Positions 44,777 through 54,507 of a DNA stretch of 64,000 nucleotides are shown here, piece after piece (position 1 is the stretch's first letter; every line of letters begins with the position of its first letter). The DNA is taken from NCBI GenBank assembly GCA_029717555.1, contig JAMDHS010000016.1, positions 62,001 to 126,000 of the forward strand, read 5' to 3'. The notes beneath the pieces are model-generated. The model was not told the DNA's origin. It worked only from the letters and a program-made list of their open reading frames with translations, and ran no database searches. The position numbers and the translations under genes were made by a program. This DNA is from Peribolospora baueri. Taxonomy: Eukaryota > Basidiomycota > Peribolosporomycetes > Peribolosporales > Peribolosporaceae.

Positions 44777-47154
44777 ATGTCTTTCTTCTCAGAAGCTCAA
44801 GTGGACGACACCACCCTCCTCCTCCTCCTCCTCTTCATCCTCACCCTCATCCTCTCCGTCTACCACTCCCGCCTCTATGCTCCCCTCACCCACCCCATCG
44901 TCCTTGGCAGGCAGGCCGACTTTGCTAGAGTGCGCAACAACGGAGAATCGACTGTTTTGCGCAACTCTAATGCTCCTCACGGTTTTCCGCTCGCTCATGC
45001 TCCCGAGACGAGTGTCAGGAGGCCCGAGGACTTGCTGGCGGCCAAAGACGGGCGTGTCGACCTTTTTGAGACAAAGGTGCGATTGCGGTTGCGATTGCCC
45101 GCTGATCGTCTCGGGCGCCCTGCTGACACGCTTCCTACGTCGTCGCCCCGCAGACTACAAAGGCGGAGCTGCTCAACCGCGTACGTGCCTTGCGAGCCGG
45201 CCTCATGAGCCTCACCGGCAAAGGCGCTTCCGATCTTTTTGTCGTCGCGTCCTTGGCTGACTGTGCTGGTGGGTTGACCAGGCTCGGCGGTCAGACGATG
45301 TATCCGAGCTGACCTTCCATCGTGCCGCGCTCTTTTCCTCAGAGCTCCTCGTCGCCGAGCTGGCCGTCTCCCGCCCTCTTCTACTCCTCCCTTCTCATAC
45401 CACCGTCCCCGCCCTTCCCACCACCCCGGGTCCACTGGCAACTTCCCTCGTCTCCCTCCCTCACCTCCCCGCAGCCCTCATCCTAGACCTACCCACCGCC
45501 GCCTCCCTCGTCACCGACTCTGCTCGTCTCCACCCGTCCTCCCTCGTCGTGCTTGTCAACTTTGAGGAAGGAAGGCAGGCCGGCGTGTTCGAAACGGTCA
45601 AGGAGAGCTTGAGGGAGAAGGGATGGAAGGCTGTAGGGTTTGAGGACGTGATCAGGACGGGAGAGAGGAAAGGCGAGGATGACCACCAAGAGGCGGCGAA
45701 TGAGAAGGAGAAGGAGGACGGAGGTTTTGTTGAACTCGCTACGGGAGATAGGGAGATGCGTTTGCGGATCAGCCAAGAGGTGAGTCGTATCTCTTCTTGG
45801 CCCGACCTCTCCGAACGTAGTGCTAATTTAAGCTATGCCACACCTCCTTTGCCACGATCACAGAACATCCTCTCCGGCGTGGCCTCCATCATGTCCCTCT
45901 TCCCAGCCCACGACGTCCCCTCGGACAAGGACGTGGTGCTCACGTCCTTTGGCCTCGACCAGCCCGTGGGTACGAGCCTCGGATGGATGTGCGCCTATAC
46001 TGGCGCTGCATTGAGGAGCGCTGCGTTTTTGGATGGTAAGCTAGGCCTGTCGGTTGGACGAATGACTTTTTGAGTCGCTGGCCGAGAAGGGGTGCTGACT
46101 CGTTTGCATGCTGCGCTCTCAGATGAGGAAGAGACCGACGCTTCACTCGCTCAGAAGCTGTCAAAGAATGCGCCGACGGTGCTTTTCGTGTAAGCGGCGA
46201 TCGGCTAAACTCCCCTGCTGATGACGGGCTCACAGGCGTTGTTATTCTTTCCCCACTTTTGGCAGCACCCTCTCCCACGCCCGTCTTCTTAATTCCCTCC
46301 TGACGCCCAAATCCCTATCGCCCCTCCACCGCCTCGGCGAGCGCTTCAAGCTCGTACGTTTGCGTCACGGTGCCTATGTCAAAGATACCCTCTGGGACCG
46401 GCTCGTGTTTCAAGGTCTGCGCAACAAGGTTGGCCTCGGTAGTGTGAGGGCAATCGTCATCGTCGGAGATGGTGAGTCGTCGTGTCCATCCTTGCATCGG
46501 CTTTGTCCTCGTGCGGATGTCTGGCCGTTCGTTCATCGCGCGTAAACCTTGCTCCCAGGCTTCTCCTCGACGCCCCAGCACCTACTCGACTCCCTCCGTC
46601 TTCGCCTCGGCACCCCAGTCCTCAACGCCTACCTCCCCATTTCCTCTCCGAGCGGTCACCAATTGGCCTCCGCACCCGTCACCTCCTCCCACCCATACGA
46701 CCTCCAAGCTTTCATTGAGGATGAAAACTACGAGGCAGGAGGAGGCTCTGGGACGGCAACGGCAACGCACGTCGGCTCCCCTTGCGTCGGTTGTGAGCTG
46801 AAGTTGCGATTGGACGATGCCGAGGCGAAGGGAGAGAGCGCGTTTGGGCCGGGAGAGGTGAGATTGGTCGTCCGATCGTCCAGTTTGTCGGCTTTTCTCC
46901 ATGCCCTGCCTTAGGTGTCAGAGGTCACTAACGAACGGACCACCGACGCCCCTTACACCGACAATATACAGATCCTAGTCAGAGGCCCCATCGTCCTCGC
47001 TCCATCCCCGTCAGCACCAGCCGCCGCTGGTGCTTCTTTATCTTCGGGCTCCGAACAGAAGGCATGGAGCGACGGAGGGTGGATGTCCACCGGCGACCGT
47101 GCTTACATTCGTTCGAATGGCACGTTGAGGGTCGTTGGGAGGGTGGGCCAGTGA
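44777..47154 (+). CDS. Membrane-anchored acyl-CoA-synthetase-like (AMP-binding superfamily) protein, probably inactive
   Basis: The ATG at 44777 starts MSFFSEAQVDDTTLLLLLLF, a hydrophobic anchor of about 18 residues as in fungal long-chain acyl-CoA synthetases. Exons continue HPIVLGRQADFARVRNNGES, ELLNRVRALRAGLMSLTGKG, ADCAELLVAELAVSRPLLLL, ILSGVASIMSLFPAHDVPSD, LSHARLLNSLLTPKSLSPL, NAYLPISSPSGHQ and SDGGWMSTGDRAYIRSNGTL, ending VVGRVGQ at 47154. The GW-STGD motif and fold order match the AMP-binding family. Not found are the Ser/Thr/Gly-rich P-loop (SGTTGxPK type), replaced by VVLTSFGLDQPVGTSLGWM, and the C-terminal lid domain with the catalytic Lys, since the protein stops right after the hinge. 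About nine exons. Inference: a non-catalytic relative, perhaps regulatory at a lipid membrane. Confidence 0.6.
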
Positions 47155-47464
47155 TCGGCCCTTACCCCGACGACTTGATTCATTAATCAGTTCGCCTTCA
47201 TGTCTTTACGACAGCCTGCTGGCGTTGCTTGCGGTGGATGGATAAGAAGGAAAAAAGAGAAGAGAAAAAAATGCGTGGTGTACGCTAGCAGGTCTGGTCG
47301 ATTTTCTCCTTTTTTTTTTCCGCTTTTATGTGCCCACCCCCCCTCCGGGGCCTTTGGTGGGTTTTTTCTCTCGCCCCCCCTTCCGTCCGCATCTCGTACA
47401 TGCGCTGCGTCCGTCGCCTTCGTCTCGCTTGAACTCCGCTTCCCGAGTCTCAGCGGTCTCTGAT

Positions 47465-50197
47465 CGCAAAAAAGAGAAAAAGGAGGCTTTCCTACGCAGT
47501 CAACATGTTGTTATTAATACTCATGACTCAACGACTGTACAGGAAATGGTCAACGAGGCAATGGAGAGGCGACTGCGTAGCAGTACCCTCCCTACCTCAG
47601 GACCTTCTTCTGAAACCGCTAGTAGTACCTCCAAGGCCACTTCCAGCAGATCATCGCTGCATGTACTCAAATCCTCGGAACCTTCCAGGCCATCCAAGGA
47701 TAAACCCAGGGACAAAACAAAGCAGCAGAAGAAGAGCTCCAAAGACCAATGCGCCAAGAAGAAAAGGCAGGACCCTAAAAAGTCCTCCACTTGGTATGTA
47801 GGCCCTCGCTTTAATGTGAGAAAAATGGCTACATATCCAGACATCTTCTTTCGCGCTACCCCCGCAGAACGCGCAAAGTTCGTATACCGGCATTCGTCCC
47901 CCTTGTTTATTGACACCCTAGTCAAAAACAATGAGGTACACAACGTTGCCGGTAAACCTCTGTCACTCCAGGTCAAACGGACCCTAGCTTTCAATATGAA
48001 GTTTATTCCGAAACCTAGAATGTCAGACACCGAATGGACTACCTCTATTGAGGACTTCGAACGACGTGCTCGCTGGAGATGGTTTTTCCCCGATAAACCA
48101 GATGTTGAACCTTTCGTCCCAAGGTTTCACATTCCCAGCCAGACCCCCGCTCCTAAACAAAGTCACCGTTTTGAGCGCAGCCTCGCTGTCGGCCGTTCTG
48201 CGTTAATGACAGCGATTCATACTGCTGCCAGGAATCGTCCTCCGACGGCCCCAAACCTCGGTAAAAGGACTTGGACTGCTCTTCGTGAATTCCTATCAGA
48301 TGGAGACACTCTGGTGCTCCCCACTGATAAGAACTTCGGAATGGCCATTGTCTCCGAGACATGGTATTTCAACGAAGCGCAAAGGCAACTGAGCGAATCG
48401 AGCTGTCTAAGCCATTACAAACCCTAACCCAAGGGCTTGGCTAGCTACCCTGTACCGATAAGTAGTCTGCCAGTTCTGAAGCGTTACGAATGTACCGCGT
48501 CAGTTCGGCCTTAATAAAGGCCGATTTGACAGCTACTGGATGGTAGGAGGACCAGGGGATGTATTGATAAGCGTTAAGGCTCTTCTGGAAGATTCGGGTT
48601 CCGAGACCATCATTGGAGAGGTGGGTGAAGGGGTTGGCCTTCACCAACACTTCCACATCCAGGAATTCAAGCTTTGTGAGGGAAGCTTTAACGCTTATCT
48701 TAGGCTGCGGGTGGATAATTGCCAGAAGCGGGCGAAGAACGTCGAGGACGTCATTTCCGTTCCGCTGGTTGCTTGTGAGGGCAACCACGGCGAAGATATC
48801 GTCAATGTACCTGGCATTTGTACATCACTTTTGCCTGGGGAAGCAGTTTCGAGATGAGCTGTTGCTCATGCCAAGCCATGAAGAGGTTAGCATACGCTGG
48901 TGCGCAGCTAGTCCCCATGGCTGTTCCTCGGATTTGCTTGTAGGTAACCCCGAAGAAAGTGAAGTAGTTGTTCTAGAGGACTTGGGTGAGCAAGGAAAGG
49001 ATGAGATCCTTTGTGCGTTGATCGTACCCAGACTTGGAGATGACGGAGCGTAGTGTTCGCAACCCTTCCCGAGTGGGAATGGAGGGATACATTGCCTCAC
49101 CGTCGCCAGATACAAGGCAAAGCCGCTGTGTCGGCGAAATTTGCCGGGATAGGTTGGTGATCCCTTTAACAAATTCCTTGGAATCACGGAGGATCCAGGG
49201 GTAGCCGGGCAGAAGCGGTTGCAGCTTATAGTCGATCCATGCAGATGCCTTTGACCAGAAGGTATCGAATCCAGGGACGATGGGGCGTCCGGCGATGGGA
49301 TTTTTATGGATCTTGGGAATCAGTTTGAACTGCGGGAGGCGTAGATCATTTCCGGTTAAGAGGTCCTCGGAGGAGAGTAAGCACTTCCTTTCTTGGGAGA
49401 AAAGGGAAGACCGGTAAAGCTCTGTGAGGCGATCTCTTCTTTCAGAGACTCCAAGCAGGAAGGTCTTCCTCAGTCTCAATTACTACACTCTCCGCGAGCG
49501 AGCCCTCTCAGACGCACACCCGGCTGAAAGAGAGACGAGCGACGCTACGAAACCGCCACCACGACTCGTGTTGAAATCCTTTTACAATCCCATCTGGGAT
49601 GGAGTCGATTTGCGTCCCGTCTGGGACCTTTACCTCTCTCAATGGGTTGATCTCGGGTTCGTCTCTCTCGGGGCACTCGGATCATCAACTGTAAAAGGAA
49701 GGCGCGTAGCCTCGGTGACTTCTTCAACGCGTCAAACAAGAGATCTATCCAGGGGAGTCGCGTTAAACGCATCCAAGTTTCAGACTTTGCTCGACCCACA
49801 TCAGGGAAGACATCGCCTCTGAAACCTCTGATATGGAGATAGCCGCCCACGCATGCCGAACTACCTTTCTCGATAAACTCATTTGGGTCAGGCGAAAGGA
49901 GCTCGAGCTCCTCACCTGTCTACAAAAAGAGGAGAAAGTCGTACAGCAGCTAGGCCAAAGCCTTCGCGAAAAAGCAGCCCCCTTAACCGCTATGGCTCAA
50001 GTGCCCCCAGACGTCTCTAGAGAGCTACGAAAGCGCTCGCACAGAGTCCTGATATGGGGGTCATAGACGTCTGGGGGCACTTGAGCCATAGCGGTTAAGG
50101 GGGCTGCTTTTTCGCGAAGGCTTTGGCCTAGCTGCTGTACGACTTTCTCCTCTTTTTGTAGACAGGTGAGAAGCTCGAGCTCCTTTCGCCTGACCCA
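47465..50197. mobile_element. Penelope-like retroelement, rearranged and broken
   Basis: Three parts. (1) Plus strand, about 47465-48427: a Ser/Lys-rich, basic N-terminal region (SSKDQCAKKKRQDPKKSSTW) leading to DTLVLPTDKNFGMAIVSETW and RQLSESSCLSHYKP, the block that precedes the polymerase in Penelope-like elements. (2) Minus strand, about 48441-49480: the reverse transcriptase core with FKLIPKIHKNP, GRPIVPG, LDY-like IDYKLQPLLPG, GDGEAMYPSIPT, GTAMGTSCAPAYANLFM and YIDDIF, followed by KLEFLDVEVLV. (3) Plus strand, about 49833-50066: a coiled-coil-like piece (RRKELELLTCLQKEEKVVQQ) inside the left arm of a foldback repeat. No GIY-YIG endonuclease was seen, as in endonuclease-lacking Penelope-like elements of fungi (Coprina type). 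The core is inverted relative to its own N-terminus, so the element is broken by at least one inversion. Confidence 0.7.
49884..50197. repeat. Inverted repeat (foldback) of two 133-bp arms with a 48-bp spacer
   Basis: The left arm 49884-50016 and right arm 50065-50197 are reverse complements with only about one mismatch seen by eye (CTCCTCACC against CTTCTCACC). Landmarks: TGGGTCAGGCGAAAGG opens the left arm and its complement closes the right arm; AGACGTCT lies at each inner edge. The spacer 50017-50064 is not repeated. It abuts the Penelope-like element and, if transcribed, would form a long hairpin. Confidence 0.9.
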
Positions 50198-50626
50198 CTA
50201 TCGTTTTCATTTCCTCAGTTGCGCGACGCGAATCGCGCCGTCGGCGCGCGTCTGCTTGTCCTTGTCCTTGTCCTTTCTTCGTCCGCGTTTTTCTTTTTTT
50301 TTTCCCCCTCGTTTGTCAACTACTTGTTGCCCAAGTATTCCCCTCCGCCTTCTCACACGCGCACGACGGTTATCCTGGCTGACGACGTAGGCGACTGCGT
50401 TTGCAAACCCTTGACCGGTGTTGGTGCAAGGTGGAAGGTGGCACATGCGCTCAATGCATGTGACATTGTAATGCCTCCACCCCTACTGATGACACGTCGC
50501 ACGTTGCCTTTCCGACTGAAAAGCAATCTCGCGATTGGAGACGTGGACAAAGTCAAGAAGCATGGATCTAGAGTAGAACAAAAGAGGAGTGGAAAGCGGA
50601 GAAGAAAAGGGTCAGCCGAGAACTGT
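50198..50626. other. Intergenic region between the retroelement and RNase H2 subunit C gene
   Basis: About 0.43 kb containing a short CTTGTC-type repeat near 50255-50275 and T-rich runs near 50285-50310. It holds the 3' region of the minus-strand RNase H2C gene. No gene was recognised. Confidence 0.4.
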
Positions 50627-51721
50627 TTACTGATCTTCCTCGCCCTCAAATCCACATTCCATTCGGCTCACCTCGGCCGCCAAGCTGATCCACTCCCTGA
50701 CGCTTCGAACGTACGCGTCCGCGCCCTCGTCGGCCGGTCCGTCGGGGTGCCAGAGCGTGAGCTTGTCGAACGCCGCGATTGGCCGGAACGTCCTACTCAT
50801 CTCCGCAGCTTCCGCCGTGGGGGGGCCGGAGATGCCAGGTCCTAGAGAATCGGCCGTCGGTTGTCCTCCGTCAGGCTCGCCACCGTCCTCTTCATCAGGA
50901 GTGTGCGAGGAGCCATTTACGCTTCCCTCCCCTCTTTCTTCCTTGTGCCGGACCGAGCGATGAAAGCGAGGGACGGCCACAGTGGGGACGTCTACATCCT
51001 CCCGAGCTCTCCTTTCCGTCGCACTTCCGTCACCCTCGGCCTTGGCCGTCCCATTATCCTCTTCATCGTCATCGTCTTCTTCATCCATCGAAAAACGCTG
51101 CACGGTAGCCCTAGTAGGCGCAGGGGCGACCGGAATCGCTTTCTTGCGCGGCGACCGACGTAGTGGAGCAGTGGATCTCTCCTCCTCCTCTTCCTCCACG
51201 GCGTCTCTTCGCGCCCGTTTTGCTGTGCGACCCGATCCCGTCTGTCCACCAGCGGTGCGGGCGGTCTTCTTGGAAGGGAATCCCGCAGGCTCATCATCGT
51301 CGCTTGCTGTCCAAGGCCGGTCGACTCGGACAACCGTACCCACGTAGCCAGGAGGTGGGAATAGCGACAGACCGTAAAGCGCTCGTCCGCGGAAGGAGGA
51401 GAGGAGAACTTGATCAGGCGAGGTGATCGTGGCAGTTGTCGTCCCCGCCGCCTTCGTCGATCCTTCCTCCGCTCTTTGATCTGAAGACGAAGACGACGCA
51501 TCCACACTCTCCCGTATCTCCGGCTTCGTTTGCAGGCCCCCCTCTTCCGCGACCAGGGGCCGGGGACGAAAGAAGGCGTCGACGTCGGCGCTGCCGTCAT
51601 GAGCTATGTGGACAGGAAGTAGGTGAACTTCTAGTGGAGGGGAGTTGGAAGTCCCTGTCCGCGCTGACATCGATCCTGGCGTGTCGAAACAGGCGAGACG
51701 AAGACGAGATGAGGGCGACAT
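50627..51721 (-). CDS. RNH203: Ribonuclease H2 subunit C (non-catalytic)
   Basis: RNase H2C, with subunits A and B, forms the nuclear enzyme that removes ribonucleotides and RNA from DNA-RNA hybrids. I start it at 51721 (MSPSSRLRLACFDTPGSM); an upstream in-frame Met at 52102 would add an unlikely Cys/Arg-rich extension. Family blocks are PLEVHLLPVHIAHDGSADVD, FFRP, SFRGRALYGLSLFPPPGYVG (the RGR-LxG core shared by the family) and, at the end, FDKLTLWHPDGPADEGADAY with VREWISLAAEVS. Between them lies an insert of about 150 residues with basic clusters (GRTAKRARRDAVEEE, LRRSPRKKA) that look like nuclear localisation signals, and acidic stretches. It is intronless, about 365 residues, longer than most homologues because of the insert. 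Confidence 0.85.
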   Translation of the reverse strand: MSPSSRLRLACFDTPGSMSARTGTSNSPPLEVHLLPVHIAHDGSADVDAFFRPRPLVAEEGGLQTKPEIRESVDASSSSSDQRAEEGSTKAAGTTTATITSPDQVLLSSFRGRALYGLSLFPPPGYVGTVVRVDRPWTASDDDEPAGFPSKKTARTAGGQTGSGRTAKRARRDAVEEEEEERSTAPLRRSPRKKAIPVAPAPTRATVQRFSMDEEDDDDEEDNGTAKAEGDGSATERRAREDVDVPTVAVPRFHRSVRHKEERGEGSVNGSSHTPDEEDGGEPDGGQPTADSLGPGISGPPTAEAAEMSRTFRPIAAFDKLTLWHPDGPADEGADAYVRSVREWISLAAEVSRMECGFEGEEDQ

Positions 51722-52808
51722 GGTGTGAGAGGTGGCCAACAAGGACCAAGACGATGAGGAAGACAGCGTTCTCTCGCAGCGCGGCGCGATCCGACGCGTA
51801 AATGAGATAAGCACGTGACCAATCCTCGGCACAAGCACCTCGTCGCAAGCGCACATCGCCAATTGCGACAGGGGCGTTCTCTGCAAGACGGTGACGCAGA
51901 AAGGTGCGCAACAGCTGCAGTTGACGCCTTGTCTCGTCAATTTGGGGCTCATTCGCTCATCGCTTGTTCGGTGGATCGACTTGCAAACCGAGCAAGCCGG
52001 CCCCGTCCCGCGCCGGCGCCGGCCGGAAGCTCGGGCTGCTGCGGCGTGTCCTTCAAGCCTCGCCGGCACTCGGGCCAATCCCATCGCCTTTTGAGACAAC
52101 ACCAGTTTCTATCCGCTGATATGACGTCCGATCTCGGGCTCAATCTCCCTTCACAGCAGTGTTATGGGGGGGGCAATGGACTAACTGGTCGATGAGCTCG
52201 TGGATTGGGCACTGGTTGACTGACTGATAGTGGCCTGGTTTTCTGCTTACCTTTCCGAATGCGTTCCGACTCCTCCTTAACCTTGCTTCGCTTCACCTCC
52301 AGCAAGGCGTAATCTTGCATAGCCTTGATCGACACGGCGAACGCCGACGTCCAACATCCGAGTCCGGCGCCCGGCGTCCGTGGCCCGACCTAGCTTGTCC
52401 ACGACATTGGGGCTCACCCCGAAGACTGTCAACGGGTGGCGACGGCACTACCGCCGCTAATCCGGCGACAGAGGCTCCGCGAATTCCAAGTCTTCTCCCA
52501 CATGGCTTCGGACGACTTTCCTCTCCTCCTCTCCTCCTCTCTCCCGTCGCCCATAGCCTACACTTCCATGCCTCTCCGACCCTGTCTCAAGCAGTCAGAT
52601 GAGACGGGTTTGCCCGTTCTCCCGGGTCGCAAAAGTATATATGAGCGACTGAAACGCTATCCCAGCTCATTCTTGTTCTCCCCACCGGTCGCCACAACAC
52701 CTACAACCTTCGTCTCTTCATACTCCCTTCATAGATTGTCTAGACCTAGACTCGTACACGATTCTTCACCCTCATAGACTTCGCCTGCACTCACTCATCA
52801 CCAGCACC
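51722..52808. promoter_or_regulatory. Divergent promoter region of RNase H2C and aldo-keto reductase genes
   Basis: About 1.1 kb. Near the right end a good TATA box, GTATATATGAG at about 52635-52645, lies some 165 bp before the aldo-keto reductase ATG and is followed by a C/T-rich leader. A strong TATA box suggests that the reductase gene is highly or inducibly expressed. The left part holds the RNase H2C promoter. No other gene was recognised. Confidence 0.55.
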
Positions 52809-53900
52809 ATGGCCCCCCCCACTGCTACCGCCACCGCCCCCGCTCTTTTCGCCCAGGCGGCGCAGACCACCTCTTATCCCTTCGCCGACCTCAAGGTCAA
52901 GGCAAGGAACATCGTGAACGACTCAACTGTTGGCGCCGGTCGCCGACCGACGCCGTCGGTCACCAACACGACCATCAAGCTCTCGTCCGGCCACGAGATC
53001 CCCCAGGTCGCTCTCGGCGTCTACAAGGCGCCCAATGACGGCACCACCGAGCAGGCGGTCAAGTGGGCCTTCGAGGCTGGCTACCGCCACATCGACTCCG
53101 CCGCTCGCTATAACAACGAGGAGGCCGTCGGCAACGCGATCAAGGACTTCCTCGCTGAGAACCCTCATGTCACCCGCGAGGACCTCTTCATCACCACCAA
53201 GCTCTGGGATGCCGATCACGGCTATGAGCAGACCAAGCAGGCCCTCGATCTCTCGCTCAAGAAGCTCCAGCTCGGTGAGTGTTCCTTGGATTTAAAGAAA
53301 TGTTTTTCAGCCGTCCGCGTGACTGCCACTGACGCATCACACATCCCCACCACGTCATCCTCGTCTGCAGACTACGTCGACCTCTACCTCCTCCATTCGC
53401 CTGCCGAGTCCAAGGAGGAGCGTCTCGCCTCGTGGCGCGCGATGGAGGAGGCAGTGGAGGCGGGCAAGATCAGGTCGATCGGCGTGAGCAACTTTGACGT
53501 GTCGCACATCGACGAGTTGCTCGAGGTGGCGCGCATCAGGCCGTCGGTGAACCAGATCGAGCGTCACCCGTTCTTCGCGCACAACGACCTCTCCGCCGCC
53601 TGTCTCGCCCGCGGCGTCCGTCTTCAAGCCTACAGTCCCTTGGCACAGGGCACGAGGATTGAGGACGAGCGGATCGCCTTGATCGCGCAGAAGCACGGCA
53701 AGACGCCCGCGCAGGTCATGATCCGATGGAGCATCCAGCGCGGCAACGTCGTCCTCCCGAAGTCGCTCACCAGGTCGCGCATCGAGTCCAACGCGGACGT
53801 GTTCGACTTTGCGCTCGACGCGGACGACATGGAGCTCCTCGACAACATGGACCAAGGCCACAAGGTCGGAAAGCTCGGCCCCAAGGGCACCAGCGCGTGA
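52809..53900 (+). CDS. Aldo-keto reductase
   Basis: An NADPH-dependent cytosolic carbonyl reductase of the aldo-keto reductase superfamily. The ATG at 52809 gives MAPPTATATAPALFAQAAQT, an extra N-terminal 50 residues before the barrel. Motifs: KLSSGHEIPQVALGVYKAPN, AFEAGYRHIDSAARYNNEEA (catalytic Asp and Tyr), DLFITTKLWDADHG (catalytic Lys), VDLYLLHSP (the usual His), GKIRSIGVSNFDVSHIDELL, VNQIERHPFF, LQAYSPLA and NVVLPKSLTRSRIESNADVF (cofactor binding). It ends LGPKGTSA. One intron, 53275-53370, is 96 nt and has no in-frame stop, so the unspliced frame is also open, but the splice restores the conserved KKLQLDYVDLYLLHSP. Closest in pattern to yeast GCY1/YPR1-type enzymes; substrate unknown. 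Intact. Confidence 0.93.
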   Translation: MAPPTATATAPALFAQAAQTTSYPFADLKVKARNIVNDSTVGAGRRPTPSVTNTTIKLSSGHEIPQVALGVYKAPNDGTTEQAVKWAFEAGYRHIDSAARYNNEEAVGNAIKDFLAENPHVTREDLFITTKLWDADHGYEQTKQALDLSLKKLQLGECSLDLKKCFSAVRVTATDASHIPTTSSSSADYVDLYLLHSPAESKEERLASWRAMEEAVEAGKIRSIGVSNFDVSHIDELLEVARIRPSVNQIERHPFFAHNDLSAACLARGVRLQAYSPLAQGTRIEDERIALIAQKHGKTPAQVMIRWSIQRGNVVLPKSLTRSRIESNADVFDFALDADDMELLDNMDQGHKVGKLGPKGTSA

Positions 53901-54235
53901 TTTCCCCATCCACCCGCGTCGTCTCTCCACCTTTCCCCTCCGCCTTTGTTTTTCATGTGGACCCGCGGGCTTCACACGCCGATGCGCCCTAGACCGATAC
54001 CTGTCCATATAGAGTACTGTATTTTTACCTCATAAGCACTTGACCATGCTTAAATGGTCTGTGCCTTCTGTAGCGAGCGACATTCAAGCAATAGACGGCT
54101 TTATTGACCGAAGCTAATGCGTACAAAGGTTGTGACGTACCGGTTCTTGTGCTCGTTTGCCCTCCGAAGTTGAAAATTCCAAAAAATAGCTTGTGAAAAG
54201 AGTAGCCCTACAAAAAGAAAGGCAAAAAATAGCGA

Positions 54236-54246
54236 AAGGTAAAAAA
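54236..54246 (-). terminator. RNA polymerase III terminator of tRNA-Arg
   Basis: A run of A on the plus strand just left of the tRNA gives TTTTTT on the transcribed minus-strand product a few bases after its 3' end. Confidence 0.7.
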
Positions 54247-54249
54247 GCC

Positions 54250-54322
54250 AGCTCCCCACGGGACTCGAACCCGCAATCTCCCGCACCGGAAACGGGTGCA
54301 TTAACCATTATGCTAAGGAAGC
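54250..54322 (-). tRNA. tRNA-Arg(CCG)
   Basis: The minus strand reads GCTTCCTTAGCATAATGG at the 5' end. It folds into the acceptor stem GCTTCCT/GGGGAGC (with G-T pairs), D arm GCAT/ATGC, and anticodon stem CCCGT/GCGGG with loop TTCCGGT (anticodon CCG). The T arm has GGTTCGAGTCC. No intron in the anticodon loop. It decodes CGG arginine codons, which are common in this GC-rich genome. Confidence 0.92.
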
Positions 54323-54507
54323 AAGCAAACCGCTTGACTACAGAGTCTGTAGTTCAATGAAGCGGCAACACAGCATCCGATGATAATCCTAACTTCTCAT
54401 TGTTAAGATCATTACGTGCTCTAGTCTTATGCTCATCGGTCGCGCGACCATTCGTACTAGTCTCGTCATCTGATCATCTTTGTCCCTTATCCCTCTACAG
54501 TCCACAC

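Noticed and set aside
50017-50064. Hammerhead ribozyme in the spacer of the foldback repeat, as reported for some Penelope-like elements
   Set aside because: A CTGAT is present but the conserved CTGANGA and GAAA core elements are not in the right places on either strand.
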